Assembly (NCBI RefSeq): GCF_030546645.1
Contig: NZ_JAUOTO010000001.1
Coordinates: forward strand, 186,001 to 250,000
Direction of reading: 5' to 3'
Length of the DNA stretch: 64,000 bases
Source: Flavitalea plasmicola
GTDB taxonomy: Bacteria; Bacteroidota; Bacteroidia; Chitinophagales; Chitinophagaceae
Shown one piece after another: positions 43,404-52,564 of this stretch. The position numbers were made by a program, and so were the translations under genes. Every line of letters starts with the position of its first letter. Position 1 is the first letter of the stretch. The notes below the pieces were generated by a model. The model was not told the DNA's origin, made no database searches, and saw nothing but the letters and a program-made list of their open reading frames with translations.

Positions 43404-44246
43404 TCACGCCGACCGGAACAGGGCATTCAGATCAGCATAGGGCACGGTGTCCTGTGGAAAAGAGAAGGTTCCTTTCTGATAGATATCCTGTGCTGCCGTC
43501 AGAAAGGCGCCGTAGGCTACCCGGGAGAGGGAGGAACCCAGGCTCACCCGCCGGACGCCCAGGCTGGCCAGTTCTTCAAGGGTGAAACTACCCTTGGATA
43601 ATCCCATCACTACATTTACGGGTTTGGGCGCCACGGCGTTGACCACAGCGATGATCTCTTCCCGGGTTGTCAGACCAGGGGCAAACAGCACGTCCGCGCC
43701 TGCTTCGGCAAAAGCCACCAGGCGCCGGATCGTATCGGGAAGATCGGCACGTCCATGAATGAGGTTCTCGGCCCTGGCCGTCAGCGTAAAAGGAAAAGGA
43801 AGACTGCGGGCGGCCGCTACGGCTGCTTTTACCCGGTCCACGGCTAGTTCCAGTGAATAGATAGGGTCATTCCGACGGCCGGTGGCATCTTCGATCGAAC
43901 CGCCGACGGCGCCTGCTTCGGCTGCCAACAATATAGCGGATGCACAGGCGTCCGGGCTATCGCCATAGCCATTCTCCAGGTCAGCCGACAAAGGAAGGGA
44001 AGTAGCTGCCGCGATGGAACGGACGTTATCCAAAGCGTCTTTAAGATTGACAACACCCTCTCCGTCCGGCTTGCCGATACTGAATGCTAAGCCTGCGCTG
44101 GTGGTGGCCAGGGCCTTAAAGCCCAGGCTTGCCAATATTTTTGCGGAGCCGGCATCCCAGGGATTGGGTATGACGAAAATGTCGGAAGAGGCATGCAGTT
44201 TTTGCAGGGCGACCGCTCTGTCAGTCTGCAAAGAATTTGGATTCAT
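43404..44246 (-). CDS. Isocitrate lyase / PEP mutase-family enzyme, second copy
   Basis: A 280-residue TIM-barrel protein of the same superfamily as the gene at 28676. IPNPWDAGSAKILASLGFKALATTSAG (about residues 25-51), SADLENGYGDSPDACA (metal site) and GGSIEDATG are shared with that paralogue, which is about 35 residues shorter. As in the paralogue the KKCGH motif of isocitrate lyase is missing. It is transcribed leftward and is followed only by the decayed permease on its other side. Confidence 0.87.
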   Translation of the reverse strand: MNPNSLQTDRAVALQKLHASSDIFVIPNPWDAGSAKILASLGFKALATTSAGLAFSIGKPDGEGVVNLKDALDNVRSIAAATSLPLSADLENGYGDSPDACASAILLAAEAGAVGGSIEDATGRRNDPIYSLELAVDRVKAAVAAARSLPFPFTLTARAENLIHGRADLPDTIRRLVAFAEAGADVLFAPGLTTREEIIAVVNAVAPKPVNVVMGLSKGSFTLEELASLGVRRVSLGSSLSRVAYGAFLTAAQDIYQKGTFSFPQDTVPYADLNALFRSA

Positions 44247-44247
44247 A

Positions 44248-45359
44248 TTATTCAGTTTTTAGACTTGTGGCCGGATTTGCCAATGCGGCCCGGAGAGCCT
44301 GAAAACTAATGGTACAAATGGTGATCAGTATTGCCAGCGCTCCGGCCCAGACAAACATCCACAAGTTAAGACTAATCCTGTAGGCATAATCATCCAGCCA
44401 CCAATTCATCATCCACCATGCGAGGGGACTTGCCAGCAGGATGGCGACGAATACTAATTTCAGGAAGTCGGCCGAGATCAGCCGCACGATGCCGGTGACG
44501 GAGGCGCCCAGGACCTTCCTGATCCCAATTTCCTTTGCCCGTTGCCCGGTAGTAAACATTACCAGGCCCAGCAATCCCAGACAGGAAATAAAAATGGCCA
44601 GGAAGCTGAAGGCATGGGAGAGCTTGCTGATGACCTGCTCATTCCTGTATAAATTTTGGTATGCTTCGTCGGAAAAAGTATAGGTGAAGGGGAATCGGGG
44701 GTTCAGCTGCCTGCAAAGCGTTTCCAGGCCATGCAGGGCTCCTTTGTCTTACCAGCCTCTGTGCGTACCAGGACGTTTCCAAAGTCGTCGACCCCATGCC
44801 GGAGGATCAGTGGATGGATGGACTCATGGAGGCTCCTGAAATGAAAATCCTTCAGGACACCGATGATGGTCAGCTTCCGGCCGTTGACCTTTATCTTCCG
44901 GCCTACCGCCGCTGTATAACCGATCGCCCGCGCTGCCGTCTCATTGATCAGGCAGGCGTCTGACGAGTCGGAGGGAAATGCCCTGGAGAAATCACGGCCT
45001 TCTTTCACCTGCAATTTCATAGTGGGCACGAAGTCGTAGCCTACCTGCTGGTTCTCAAAAGAGACCATGGTCTTCGGGCCTCTCCCGTCCCAATCCACTT
45101 CATTTGTCTGGGAATTGAGAAAGGAGGGGTCATCGGAAATGGCAGAGACGTTTTGAATACCTGGCAGCCTTGATGCTTCCGCTTTGAACAGCCTGTACCT
45201 TGTGACAAGATCACCTTCGATGGGAATACTGACCAGGTTCTCCCTGTCATAACCCAGGTTCCTGTGCTGGATGAAGGCCACCTGCTTTGATACGACGATG
45301 GTGCCCGCTAAGTAGTTCCTCAGCATAGGTGCAGCGATTTGAGATCTGACAGCCAGCAT
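44248..45359 (-). pseudogene. Decayed FtsX/MacB-type ABC permease (N-terminal half lost, frameshift)
   Basis: The remnant holds only the second half of an FtsX permease. Frame one (45359-44703) reads IVVSKQVAFIQHRNLGYDRENLVSIP up to GNVLVRTEAGKTK, then diverges and stops. Frame two, open from about 44748 to 44248, continues correctly with GLETLCRQLNPRFPFTYTF, CLGLLGLVMFTTGQRAKEIGIRKVLGAS and ends LRAALANPATSLKTE. A one-base shift near 44745 joins them. The first half (about 430 residues in intact relatives) is missing, and about a dozen residues of a membrane helix are deleted before IVVSKQ. The intact relative is at 22738. Confidence 0.8.
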
Positions 45360-45368
45360 TGTGCCAGA

Positions 45369-45403
45369 GTTATAAGGTGATATAACTCAGACGTTTAAAC
45401 GTC
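45369..45403. repeat. Two palindromes at the decayed permease edge
   Basis: GTTATA (45369-45374) is complementary to TATAAC (45381-45386), and GACGTTTAAACGTC (45390-45403) is a perfect 14-base palindrome. They lie between the truncated permease remnant and the DinB gene, where they may be an operator for DinB or a scar of the deletion that removed the permease start. Confidence 0.4.
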
Positions 45404-45530
45404 GATTTCCCGACGGGATCGTACGTTTTCGCAACAGGCCCTGTCCGTTTTTTCGCGGGGCGGAAATGCTGCTGACATAGGGCTGACAGTACCCGGTCGT
45501 TCCTTTGTATCAACAACAAAACTTCCAATC

Positions 45531-46076
45531 ATGACAAAGGAACAGATTATCGCTACTGAAAAGTCGATCTTGTCCGGAGAGACTATCACAGACAATACGA
45601 TCATTACATCCGACGAGCTGCTGCAGCATTGGCAGGGCCATCGCCGTCTGACCCGTAAGCTCATCGAAGCTTTTCCGGCGGACAAGTTTGAAACTTATTC
45701 CATAGGCGGCATGCGCAGTTGCTCCGAGCTGGCGCTGGAACTATTGGACATGGCCGCTCCCGGCGTCCGGGGCATTTTGACAAATGAGTGGAAGAACTTT
45801 TCGGAAACGGAACACAACCTTCCCGGTGCCGCCAAACACAGCAAGGAAGAGATCCTTCGCCGCTGGGACAAAACGACGGCAGAGATCGATACACTGTGGC
45901 CGCAGATACCTGCTCGCCGGTTCAGGGAGACGACCAAGGTCTTCAATGCGTATGAGGGTACGGTTTACGCGCAGCTGCTGTACTTCATCGACAATGAGAT
46001 CCACCACCGGGGCCAGATCTATGTGTATCTCCGCAGTCTGGGCATCGAACCGCCTGCTTTCTGGGACAGGGCGTAG
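45531..46076 (+). CDS. DinB-family protein
   Basis: A 181-residue four-helix DinB/YfiT-like protein. LLQHWQGHRRLTRKLIEAFPADKF (about residues 27-50) and the metal-binding C-terminal NEIHHRGQIYVYLRSLGIEPP (about 156-176) are typical. DinB-like proteins bind a metal through three His and many are thiol transferases or unknown. The gene begins a plus-strand unit after the decayed permease. Its upstream region holds the two palindromes at 45369-45403. Confidence 0.88.
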   Translation: MTKEQIIATEKSILSGETITDNTIITSDELLQHWQGHRRLTRKLIEAFPADKFETYSIGGMRSCSELALELLDMAAPGVRGILTNEWKNFSETEHNLPGAAKHSKEEILRRWDKTTAEIDTLWPQIPARRFRETTKVFNAYEGTVYAQLLYFIDNEIHHRGQIYVYLRSLGIEPPAFWDRA

Positions 46077-46100
46077 GTCTTCCGGTAAGGAGGAGATGGA

Positions 46101-46445
46101 TCAATCGGTCCTGAACACCTTGTTCAGGATCCGGTTGGTTTGCTTCAGGGTGCTGGTGAGCTCTTCTGCCTGAAGATGGACTGCCTCCGGCGGGGTCCCC
46201 GGCAGCTCTACGCGGTCTGCATGCTGAACCGGCGCTTTCGGCAGGACGACGGTCTGTTGAGCGCCTTCGGGACGGCTGCGCCACTCCAGGATACCATACA
46301 GAAAGAAGATGGCTACTTCTGTCAACAGTCCTGCTGTCAGGGCCAGGCTGCCGTATTCCTTGTGCTCCAGCTTGGCCCAGGCGCCGAAGATCACTACTGC
46401 CGCGGCGAATGAATACACCGTGTTCATTACTTTTTCGAGGTTCAT
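46101..46445 (-). CDS. GldL-like small membrane protein
   Basis: A 114-residue protein whose N-terminus NTVYSFAAAVVIFGAWAKLEHKEYGSLALTAGLLTEVAIFFLYGILEW (residues about 8-55, given here as motif blocks) matches the GldL N-terminal two-helix region of the gliding and type IX secretion motor. The rest is a soluble tail with a coiled-coil-like end (LQAEELTSTLKQTNRILNKVF). GldL itself is about 200 residues or more and is normally in a gldKLMN operon; this one is short and alone. It lies upstream of the membrane protein at 46482, on the same strand as it. Confidence 0.68.
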   Translation of the reverse strand: MNLEKVMNTVYSFAAAVVIFGAWAKLEHKEYGSLALTAGLLTEVAIFFLYGILEWRSRPEGAQQTVVLPKAPVQHADRVELPGTPPEAVHLQAEELTSTLKQTNRILNKVFRTD

Positions 46446-46481
46446 CGTTTTTTTTTTACGGGTATAAAATGGGCAGGGGGG

Positions 46482-46934
46482 CTATGGTTTTATGATGTGT
46501 AGGAAAGGTTTTTTGCTATCGATGCGGATTTGCGATGCCCTGGGGATCAGAGGGCTCAGGCATTCAGGCGTAAAATAAAGCACCAGGATGACCAGCGTAG
46601 GGAATAGCGACCAGGCCATGGTGTCCCCCCATATGGCGATGAAAGTGTCGATGCGCGCATCCCTGGGGGCATCTTTCTGAAAGCGTACGGGCACCAATCC
46701 GCCAGAAGGAAAGCTCATATTACTGGGCCCGTTGAAGAAGAGGCTGTCCCTGCCTGCTTTGAAGCGGATCACAGGATGGGAGCTGGTGCCCAATGGCGTC
46801 AGCGTGTGGCCGGTGAAGCACATCCGGCCCATGGCTTTTTCACTCCGGACCAGCCAGCAGCCGTTGGAGGCTATGATCGGTGCGACGAATAGTCCGAGCA
46901 ATAAAAGGAAAAACCGGTTCCGGGACAAAAGCAT
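46482..46934 (-). CDS. Membrane protein sharing a domain with the PadR-linked protein
   Basis: A 150-residue protein (ATG at 46934; ATG 46949 gives five more) with a first hydrophobic segment after LLSRNRFF, a periplasmic stretch of about 65 residues, and a second segment ending FTPECLSPLIPRASQIRI. The two membrane parts align with the C-terminal half of the protein at 19580 (LNRNQFF; TPDKYDPLIPRNARIML; FPTL before each end). No named family is recognised. It is co-directional with the GldL-like gene and the DUF92 gene. Confidence 0.6.
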   Translation of the reverse strand: MLLSRNRFFLLLLGLFVAPIIASNGCWLVRSEKAMGRMCFTGHTLTPLGTSSHPVIRFKAGRDSLFFNGPSNMSFPSGGLVPVRFQKDAPRDARIDTFIAIWGDTMAWSLFPTLVILVLYFTPECLSPLIPRASQIRIDSKKPFLHIIKP

Positions 46935-46996
46935 AAGATAAAGATACATAAGAATTAGATGTATCTGCAAATTTTTCGCCTCTTATTTTATCGTGA

Positions 46997-47698
46997 TCAG
47001 CATAGAGCAGCCAGCGCAGCAGCCAGCACTCCGGCCACCAGTGTATTGAGAAAATTCACCATATCATTGCCGATGAAGCCTTTTCGCTCCAGGGTGGCGC
47101 CCAGGAGAGAGTCGGCCAGGTTGCCGGTGGTGCCGGATAAAATGATGATCCAGCCGCTGGTATGCCATCCATGACTGACCGCATAGAGCAGGGCAATGAC
47201 GGCGGACCCCGCGATGCCGATGATGAGCCCTTCGATGCTGACGACACCGTCCAGGCCCCGCTGGTCGGGCTTCCAGGTAAGGATATTATAACACCTGCGG
47301 CCATAGATCATTCCCAGTTCGGAGCTGAGCGTATCCGCCGTTGCAGAGGCGAGGCTGCCTGCCATGGCAAGCTCCAGCGGGTGGCGACAGGCGGGGAAGA
47401 AGATGATGCCCAGGCCCGCCAGGGCCGCCACTCCTCCATTGGCGAGCACCTGTGACATCGTGCGTGTCATCTGTGCGGCAGCGCCTTTTACCTTTTTGCC
47501 CCAGCTGGTGGCTACGGTTCCCATGATGAAGAAGCTGGTCAGCATTACCAGTCCCGTATAACCACCTCCGGCATAGACCAGCCAGCCAGCAGCGGCGCCG
47601 GCGAGGGTTGCTGGCACGGTGAGTTTTTTACGCCCGATGCTGAAGGCAGCGCCTGCGAGTAGTATCAGCAGAACAATGATATTGTTTAGCCAGGGCAT
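46997..47698 (-). CDS. DUF92 family membrane protein
   Basis: A 233-residue polytopic membrane protein of the DUF92/TMEM19 family. The N-terminal NNIIVLLILLAGAAFSIGRKKLTVPATLAGAAAGWLVYAGGGYTGL and the later SATADTLSSELGMI are typical. Family members in plants (VTE6) phosphorylate phytyl phosphate; the bacterial function is not established. It is the leftmost-started gene of the minus-strand group 46970-46482 and lies 94 bases from the GH95 gene, divergent from it. Confidence 0.82.
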   Translation of the reverse strand: MPWLNNIIVLLILLAGAAFSIGRKKLTVPATLAGAAAGWLVYAGGGYTGLVMLTSFFIMGTVATSWGKKVKGAAAQMTRTMSQVLANGGVAALAGLGIIFFPACRHPLELAMAGSLASATADTLSSELGMIYGRRCYNILTWKPDQRGLDGVVSIEGLIIGIAGSAVIALLYAVSHGWHTSGWIIILSGTTGNLADSLLGATLERKGFIGNDMVNFLNTLVAGVLAAALAALC

Positions 47699-47792
47699 AT
47701 TGAGCGGCTAAAGATAAAAAAATATACATTCGTACCTGTTAAACATGTCGCCAATGAGATCGCAGATCCATGAACTCCTTAAAAGGACAAAT

Positions 47793-50264
47793 ATGAACGT
47801 GAGTAAATCGCTTCCCGTCATCCTCTTGTTCCTATTGCCATTTGCACTCCATGCCCAGGACTCGCTGATGAAGCTGTGGTACCTGGAGCCTGCCGGAGAT
47901 AAATGGGTAAATGCATTGCCTTTGGGCAATGGTCGCATCGGCGCAATGGTGTTTGGCAATCCTGCGGAAGAGCGTATCCAGCTCAACGAATCCACCGTCT
48001 GGACGGGCAGCCCCAATCGCAACGATAATCCCGATGCGTTGCAGGCATTGCCGGAGATCCGCCGGCTTATCTTCGACGGGAAGGAAAAAGAGGCCCAGGA
48101 GCTGGCAAGGGAAAAGATGCAAACACGGCGATCGAATGGCCAGATCTTTCAGCCAGTGGGTAATCTATTGCTCTCCTTCCCCGGACATGATGCTTATTCG
48201 GATTACCGCCGGGAGCTGGATCTCTCCACGGCCACTACGCTTACTACCTATAAAGTTGGAGGCACGACCTTCACCCGTAGGGCGTTCACTTCATTGAAGG
48301 ATGGGGTCATGGTGATAAGGCTTAGCGCTGATAAGCCGGCTGCCCTGTCATTTACGGTGCACATGAACACTGCGCACCAGGCGACACAGCGTACGGCTGG
48401 CCGGAAAGAGCTTGATCTTGCGGGGATCACCGGCGGCCATGAAGGCGTGCCGGGAGGTGTGAAATTCTTCACGGCCGTGAAGGTCGTCAATGAGGGGGGC
48501 AGGGTGAAGGCGGGAGACAGTGTACTCACCGTCAGCAAAGCAAATAATGTCACCCTCTATCTCTCCATCGGCACCAGCTTCGTCAACTATCGTGACGTGA
48601 GCGCTAATGCGAAGAAGCTTTGCAGGAGAACATTGAACGTTGCGGTTAAAAGACCATATGGCCGGATGCTGGATGAGCATGTACAGGCGTATCAGCAATA
48701 TTTCAACCGGGTGAGCCTGAAGCTGGGCGACGGCAGTGTTCAGCTGCCGACCGATGTGCGGCTGCGCAATTTCCGGACGGGTAATGATGCCGGGTTCGTG
48801 GCGTTGTACTTCCAGTACGGTCGCTATCTGCTCATCTCTTCCTCCCAGCCGGGGGGACAGCCTGCCAACCTGCAGGGGATCTGGAATGACAGGATGGATG
48901 CGCCCTGGGACTCAAAATATACCATCAATATCAATACGGAGATGAACTATTGGCCTGCGGAAAAGGATAACCTGCCGGAAATGCACGAGCCGCTGATCCG
49001 GATGGTGCAGGAGCTGTCCGTGACGGGACAGGAGACGGCGCGGGTGATGTACGGGGCAAGGGGTTGGATGGCCCATCATAATACGGACCTCTGGCGCATC
49101 ACGGGCCCCGTTGATGATATATTCTGGGCCGTCTGGTCCATGGGAGGAGCCTGGCTTTCGTTGCACACCTGGGAGAAGTACCTGTACAACGGGGATACGG
49201 CCTACCTGCGCAGCGTTTACCCGGTGCTGAAAGGCGCCGCCCTGTTCTTCGTGGACCATCTGGTGGAGGAACCTTCCCATCACTGGCTGGTGAATAATCC
49301 GGGCACTTCCCCTGAGAATGCCCCATCGGTGCGGCCTGGGGTATCTTTTGCCGCCGGTGCTACGATGGATAACCAGATCGCATTCGATGTCCTGAGCGCG
49401 GCCGCCAGGGCAGCACGCGTCCTGCGTACGGACAGCCTCTTTACGGATACATTGCTGGCCGTCCGCCAGCGTCTCCCGCCCATGCACGTCGGGAAGTACG
49501 GCCAACTGCAGGAATGGCTGGAGGACCTTGACAACCCGGAAGATCATCACCGGCATATTTCCCATCTTTACGGCCTGTTTCCTTCCGCTCAGATTTCACC
49601 TTATCGCACACCCGAATTATTTGCGGCGGCCCATACCACTATTTTGGAAAGGGGCGATATATCCACCGGCTGGTCCATGGGATGGAAGGTCAATTGGTGG
49701 GCCCGTTTCGGCGACGGGGACCATGCCCTTCAGCTGATCAGGAACCAGCTTTCTCCCGTGGGCACCCATCGGGAAGGGGGCGGCACCTACCCGAACTTGT
49801 TCGATGCACATCCCCCTTTCCAGATAGACGGTAATTTCGGCTGCACTTCCGGCATTACGGAAATGCTCCTGCAAAGCCAGGATGGGGCTATGCAGCTGTT
49901 GCCAGCGCTTCCTGGCGCCTGGCCCTCCGGAAGTATTGCCGGGATCCGTGCCCGGGGAGGATTTGAAGTGGCATTTTTGGAATGGAAAAATGGCCTTCCT
50001 GCCAAGCTGGTGATACGTTCCACGCTGGGTGGCAATCTGCGGTTGCGGGTGACGGATAAGGTCGCTCCGGATTTTGACGAAAAGATACGTCCCGCCACCG
50101 GCGACAACCCGAATCGCTTTTACTACGTGGAGAATATCCCGGCTCCCGTCCTGTCCCCGGCGGCAAACCTGCAAACAGCGTCGCTGCCCCCTACTACAGT
50201 GTACGACAGGCCTACCGAGCCAGGCGAGATCTTTATGATCCTTTTCAGGCCGAAGCAGGAATAA
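47793..50264 (+). CDS. Glycoside hydrolase family 95 (alpha-L-fucosidase/galactosidase)
   Basis: An 823-residue exported enzyme: signal peptide (residues 1-19, ending ALHAQ), a beta-sandwich start ([18 protein letters not shown]) and the (alpha/alpha)6 catalytic core of GH95. The catalytic set is readable: Asn in [12 protein letters not shown], Glu in [21 protein letters not shown], Asp in [16 protein letters not shown]. Known members cleave alpha-1,2-L-fucose or alpha-L-galactose from host or plant glycans. The ATG at 47793 directly starts the signal peptide; ATG 47745 is possible. It ends 3 bases before the convergent SDR gene. Confidence 0.9.
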   Translation: MNVSKSLPVILLFLLPFALHAQDSLMKLWYLEPAGDKWVNALPLGNGRIGAMVFGNPAEERIQLNESTVWTGSPNRNDNPDALQALPEIRRLIFDGKEKEAQELAREKMQTRRSNGQIFQPVGNLLLSFPGHDAYSDYRRELDLSTATTLTTYKVGGTTFTRRAFTSLKDGVMVIRLSADKPAALSFTVHMNTAHQATQRTAGRKELDLAGITGGHEGVPGGVKFFTAVKVVNEGGRVKAGDSVLTVSKANNVTLYLSIGTSFVNYRDVSANAKKLCRRTLNVAVKRPYGRMLDEHVQAYQQYFNRVSLKLGDGSVQLPTDVRLRNFRTGNDAGFVALYFQYGRYLLISSSQPGGQPANLQGIWNDRMDAPWDSKYTININTEMNYWPAEKDNLPEMHEPLIRMVQELSVTGQETARVMYGARGWMAHHNTDLWRITGPVDDIFWAVWSMGGAWLSLHTWEKYLYNGDTAYLRSVYPVLKGAALFFVDHLVEEPSHHWLVNNPGTSPENAPSVRPGVSFAAGATMDNQIAFDVLSAAARAARVLRTDSLFTDTLLAVRQRLPPMHVGKYGQLQEWLEDLDNPEDHHRHISHLYGLFPSAQISPYRTPELFAAAHTTILERGDISTGWSMGWKVNWWARFGDGDHALQLIRNQLSPVGTHREGGGTYPNLFDAHPPFQIDGNFGCTSGITEMLLQSQDGAMQLLPALPGAWPSGSIAGIRARGGFEVAFLEWKNGLPAKLVIRSTLGGNLRLRVTDKVAPDFDEKIRPATGDNPNRFYYVENIPAPVLSPAANLQTASLPPTTVYDRPTEPGEIFMILFRPKQE

Positions 50265-50266
50265 GC

Positions 50267-51031
50267 TTACAGGAACATGCCGCCGGAAGCTTCGATGCGT
50301 TGGGCGGTGATCCATTTAGCGTCTTCGGTGCAAAGGAAGGCTACAACGCCGCCTATGTCGTCGGGACGTCCCACCCTTTTCAAGGCGGTGTTGGAAGCAA
50401 GCGCTGCATTCACCTGGGCATTGTCCCGTACCACGGCGCCTCCAAAGTCGGTCTCGATAGCGCCCGGCGCGACGATATTCACCCGTATACCTCTCGATCC
50501 CAGTTCTTTAGCCTGGTATTTGGTAAGGGTTTCCATGGCGCCCTTCATGGATGCATAGACGGCATATCCCGGTGTGCTGAAGCGGGCAAGTCCAGTGGAG
50601 ATATTGATGATCCCGCCGCCATCCGGGATCAGGGGTAATGCTTTCTGGGTAAGAAAGAATACGCCTTTGAAATGGATGTTCAGCATCTCGTCAAACTGTT
50701 CTTCCGTGGTTTCGGCAAATGAGGCGTGTACCCCGGTGCCGGCATTATTGACGAGGAAATCGATCTTTTCTGCTCCGAATACGGTATTCAGGGTGCTCCT
50801 GACTTCCTTGAAGAAGCCATCGAAGGCCTTGAGATCGCTGGTATTCAGCTGGAGGGCGGCTGCTTTGCGACCCAGCTTTTGGATCTCGCTGACCACGGCC
50901 TGCGCCTCTTCTTTTTTGCTGTGATACGTCAGTAATACGTCGAGCCCCTTTTTAGCGATGTTGAGCGCCATGTCCTTTCCTAACCCCCGGCTACCACCGG
51001 TGACCAGGGCTATTTTGTTTGTCTGTGCCAT
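50267..51031 (-). CDS. Short-chain dehydrogenase/reductase
   Basis: A 254-residue classical SDR. VTGGSRGLGKDMALNI (about residues 9-24) is the NAD(P) loop, LVNNAGTGVHASF the NNAG motif, and YAVYASMKGAMETL the Tyr-x-x-x-Lys active site (about 161-165). It fits the FabG/3-oxoacyl-ACP reductase-like subfamily, often mis-annotated; the substrate is not known. A pair with the small AraC regulator 77 bases upstream on the same strand is likely, and it converges with the GH95 gene. Confidence 0.9.
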   Translation of the reverse strand: MAQTNKIALVTGGSRGLGKDMALNIAKKGLDVLLTYHSKKEEAQAVVSEIQKLGRKAAALQLNTSDLKAFDGFFKEVRSTLNTVFGAEKIDFLVNNAGTGVHASFAETTEEQFDEMLNIHFKGVFFLTQKALPLIPDGGGIINISTGLARFSTPGYAVYASMKGAMETLTKYQAKELGSRGIRVNIVAPGAIETDFGGAVVRDNAQVNAALASNTALKRVGRPDDIGGVVAFLCTEDAKWITAQRIEASGGMFL

Positions 51032-51108
51032 ATGTTGTTGGATTTTTTAAATGACAGGACAAAGATAGACAGGGTTGGGCGCTGAAAAATGGTTAAGACT
51101 TCAGATTC

Positions 51109-51474
51109 TCAGACCCTCACTGCAGCAATGTTCTTTCGGAATTGCATGGGGGTGATGCCGGACATGTGCCGGAAGAATTTGGTGAAATTAGAGGGGTCGT
51201 TCCAACCCAGCTTTCCCCCTATATCCGCTATGGACAGCGTGGTTTCGCTCAACATCCTGTGGGCCTCCGCCATGAAGCGTTCCTCCATGACATCGCAGGG
51301 CGATTTGCCTGTGGTGAGCTTTATTGTGTCGGTGAGGTGCCTGGGATGGATGAACAGCAGCCTGGCGAAATCACTGGCGGAATACCGGCGCCCGCAGCGG
51401 CCATGCAGGAGGTCATCCATATGCTGATCCACCAGCATAAAGAAGGCGGTCTTAATTTCTTCCTGTCGGGACAT
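51109..51474 (-). CDS. Small AraC-type regulator (DNA-binding part only)
   Basis: A 121-residue AraC/XylS-type protein without a sensing half: the two helix-turn-helix motifs are in DFARLLFIHPRHLTDTIKLTTGK and SIADIGGKLGWNDPSNFTKFFRHMSGITPMQFRKN. ATG 51474 is chosen; a longer frame is not similar to anything. It lies 17 bases after the small protein at 51492 on the same strand and probably controls the SDR gene. Confidence 0.85.
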   Translation of the reverse strand: MSRQEEIKTAFFMLVDQHMDDLLHGRCGRRYSASDFARLLFIHPRHLTDTIKLTTGKSPCDVMEERFMAEAHRMLSETTLSIADIGGKLGWNDPSNFTKFFRHMSGITPMQFRKNIAAVRV

Positions 51475-51491
51475 GGTACAAATATACGATA

Positions 51492-51722
51492 TCACCGGAC
51501 GACTGTATCCGGAAGGATCTCTGCCTTGAAGCCCAGCTCCTCCAGCAGGCGGATCAGGCGATATGATTCGACAGGCCCCATCATGGATTTCACCCGCAGG
51601 ATCCTGTCGCAATCATCCAGGTCAAAGTTGGCCTTATAGCCCATAAAGACCTTATGGATCTGTTCGATCAGCATGTTTGCATGCATTCGCTCTTTTACAT
51701 TGGTCTTAAATACTTCTACCAT
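51492..51722 (-). CDS. Small conserved protein, unknown
   Basis: A 76-residue soluble protein (VEVFKTNVKERMHANMLIEQIHKVF, DLDDCDRILRVKSM, then LIRLLEELGFKAEIL). The beta-alpha-beta-like pattern with DCDRILR resembles small ferredoxin-fold proteins found in many Bacteroidota, but no function is known. It is the first gene of the operon with the AraC regulator at 51109. Confidence 0.7.
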   Translation of the reverse strand: MVEVFKTNVKERMHANMLIEQIHKVFMGYKANFDLDDCDRILRVKSMMGPVESYRLIRLLEELGFKAEILPDTVVR

Positions 51723-51825
51723 GCATGTAAAATTTTATTGCACGAGGCATTACAAACTTAGTGTTCCTTCCCCGTAACGATAGGGGGGAATTGTGACATA
51801 TTAAGCGGCAGATCGGGACAATTAT

Positions 51826-51913
51826 CAGCTTCAAGTGGCCAGCTACAAGCTGCAAGCCTGGATTTATCACAACATGCACTTGTGGCTTGAAGCTTGCAGC
51901 TTGTAGCTTCAGA
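51826..51913. repeat. Heptamer inverted-repeat element, copy 1
   Basis: The left arm has CTACAAG and CTGCAAG units, the right arm CTTGAAG, CTTGCAG and CTTGTAG. AGCTACAAGCTGCAAG (51841-51856) and CTTGCAGCTTGTAGCT (51893-51908) are perfect complements, separated by 36 bases. The element lies between the small protein at 51492 and the SRPBCC gene, whose TGA stop begins directly at 51911-51909 at its right edge. Confidence 0.8.
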
Positions 51914-52337
51914 CGGGTTGACCCAGATATTTGGCTAAGTGCTTCCCAATGATCGCAGTCCAGCCTTCGGCAAAGTTCTCTTTTTTGAAATCCGCGATGT
52001 CGGGGAAGGTTTCCAACCCTTCATGGGTCAGCTTCAGCCTTGTCTTATCCCCTTCAGGGAACAGCTCGAAAGTGACGAAAGACTGGCCTTCATAGCCTTT
52101 GTACGCCCAGCTGTACTGCAGCTTTTTGTCCTTTACCACTTCTGTCACCTTACAGAAGTGCACATAGGTGCGGTCCTGGGGCCCGCCTTCGAACTGGAAT
52201 TCAAACCCCACTTCAGGCCTGAACTCGGCAAGGTCGAAATACCACTGCTTCATTTCATCTTTGTTGGTAAGGGCCCTCCAGACCCGGTCTACCGACGCCT
52301 GGTAGACTCTTTCAATGACAAAAGGTTCCTGCTTCAT
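51909..52337 (-). CDS. SRPBCC (AHSA1-like) protein
   Basis: A 142-residue START/SRPBCC-fold protein of the AHSA1 group: FVIERVYQASVDRVWRALTNKDEMKQWY (about residues 6-33), the middle FEFQFEGGPQDRTYVH, and the end EGWTAIIGKHLAKYLGQ. Such proteins bind hydrophobic ligands or serve as co-chaperones; no role is known. Its stop codon touches the repeat element at 51826-51913. It is encoded alone, with a 227-base region after its start that contains no supported gene. Confidence 0.87.
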   Translation of the reverse strand: MKQEPFVIERVYQASVDRVWRALTNKDEMKQWYFDLAEFRPEVGFEFQFEGGPQDRTYVHFCKVTEVVKDKKLQYSWAYKGYEGQSFVTFELFPEGDKTRLKLTHEGLETFPDIADFKKENFAEGWTAIIGKHLAKYLGQPV

Positions 52338-52564
52338 TTCCCTGGAATTTTGCTGAATAAATGATTGTCAATATTTAGTAGTTAAATATGTAACAGAACG
52401 GTTACAAATTTATGCAAAACCTGACAGTAACGCCAATATTTTTTTGACTATATCTTTTGCAGCGCCTGTAACATCTGTCTTTTCTTCATCGTCTTAACAG
52501 TATTTTACAAAAAGGGAGCAGATATTTTATTGTATTTTGTTTTGCCCTGTTAATCCTGACGATC

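Noticed and set aside
48912-49565. Minus-strand frame opposite GH95 (217 residues)
   Set aside because: Pro-, Arg- and His-rich shadow of the GH95 catalytic region, with no motif.
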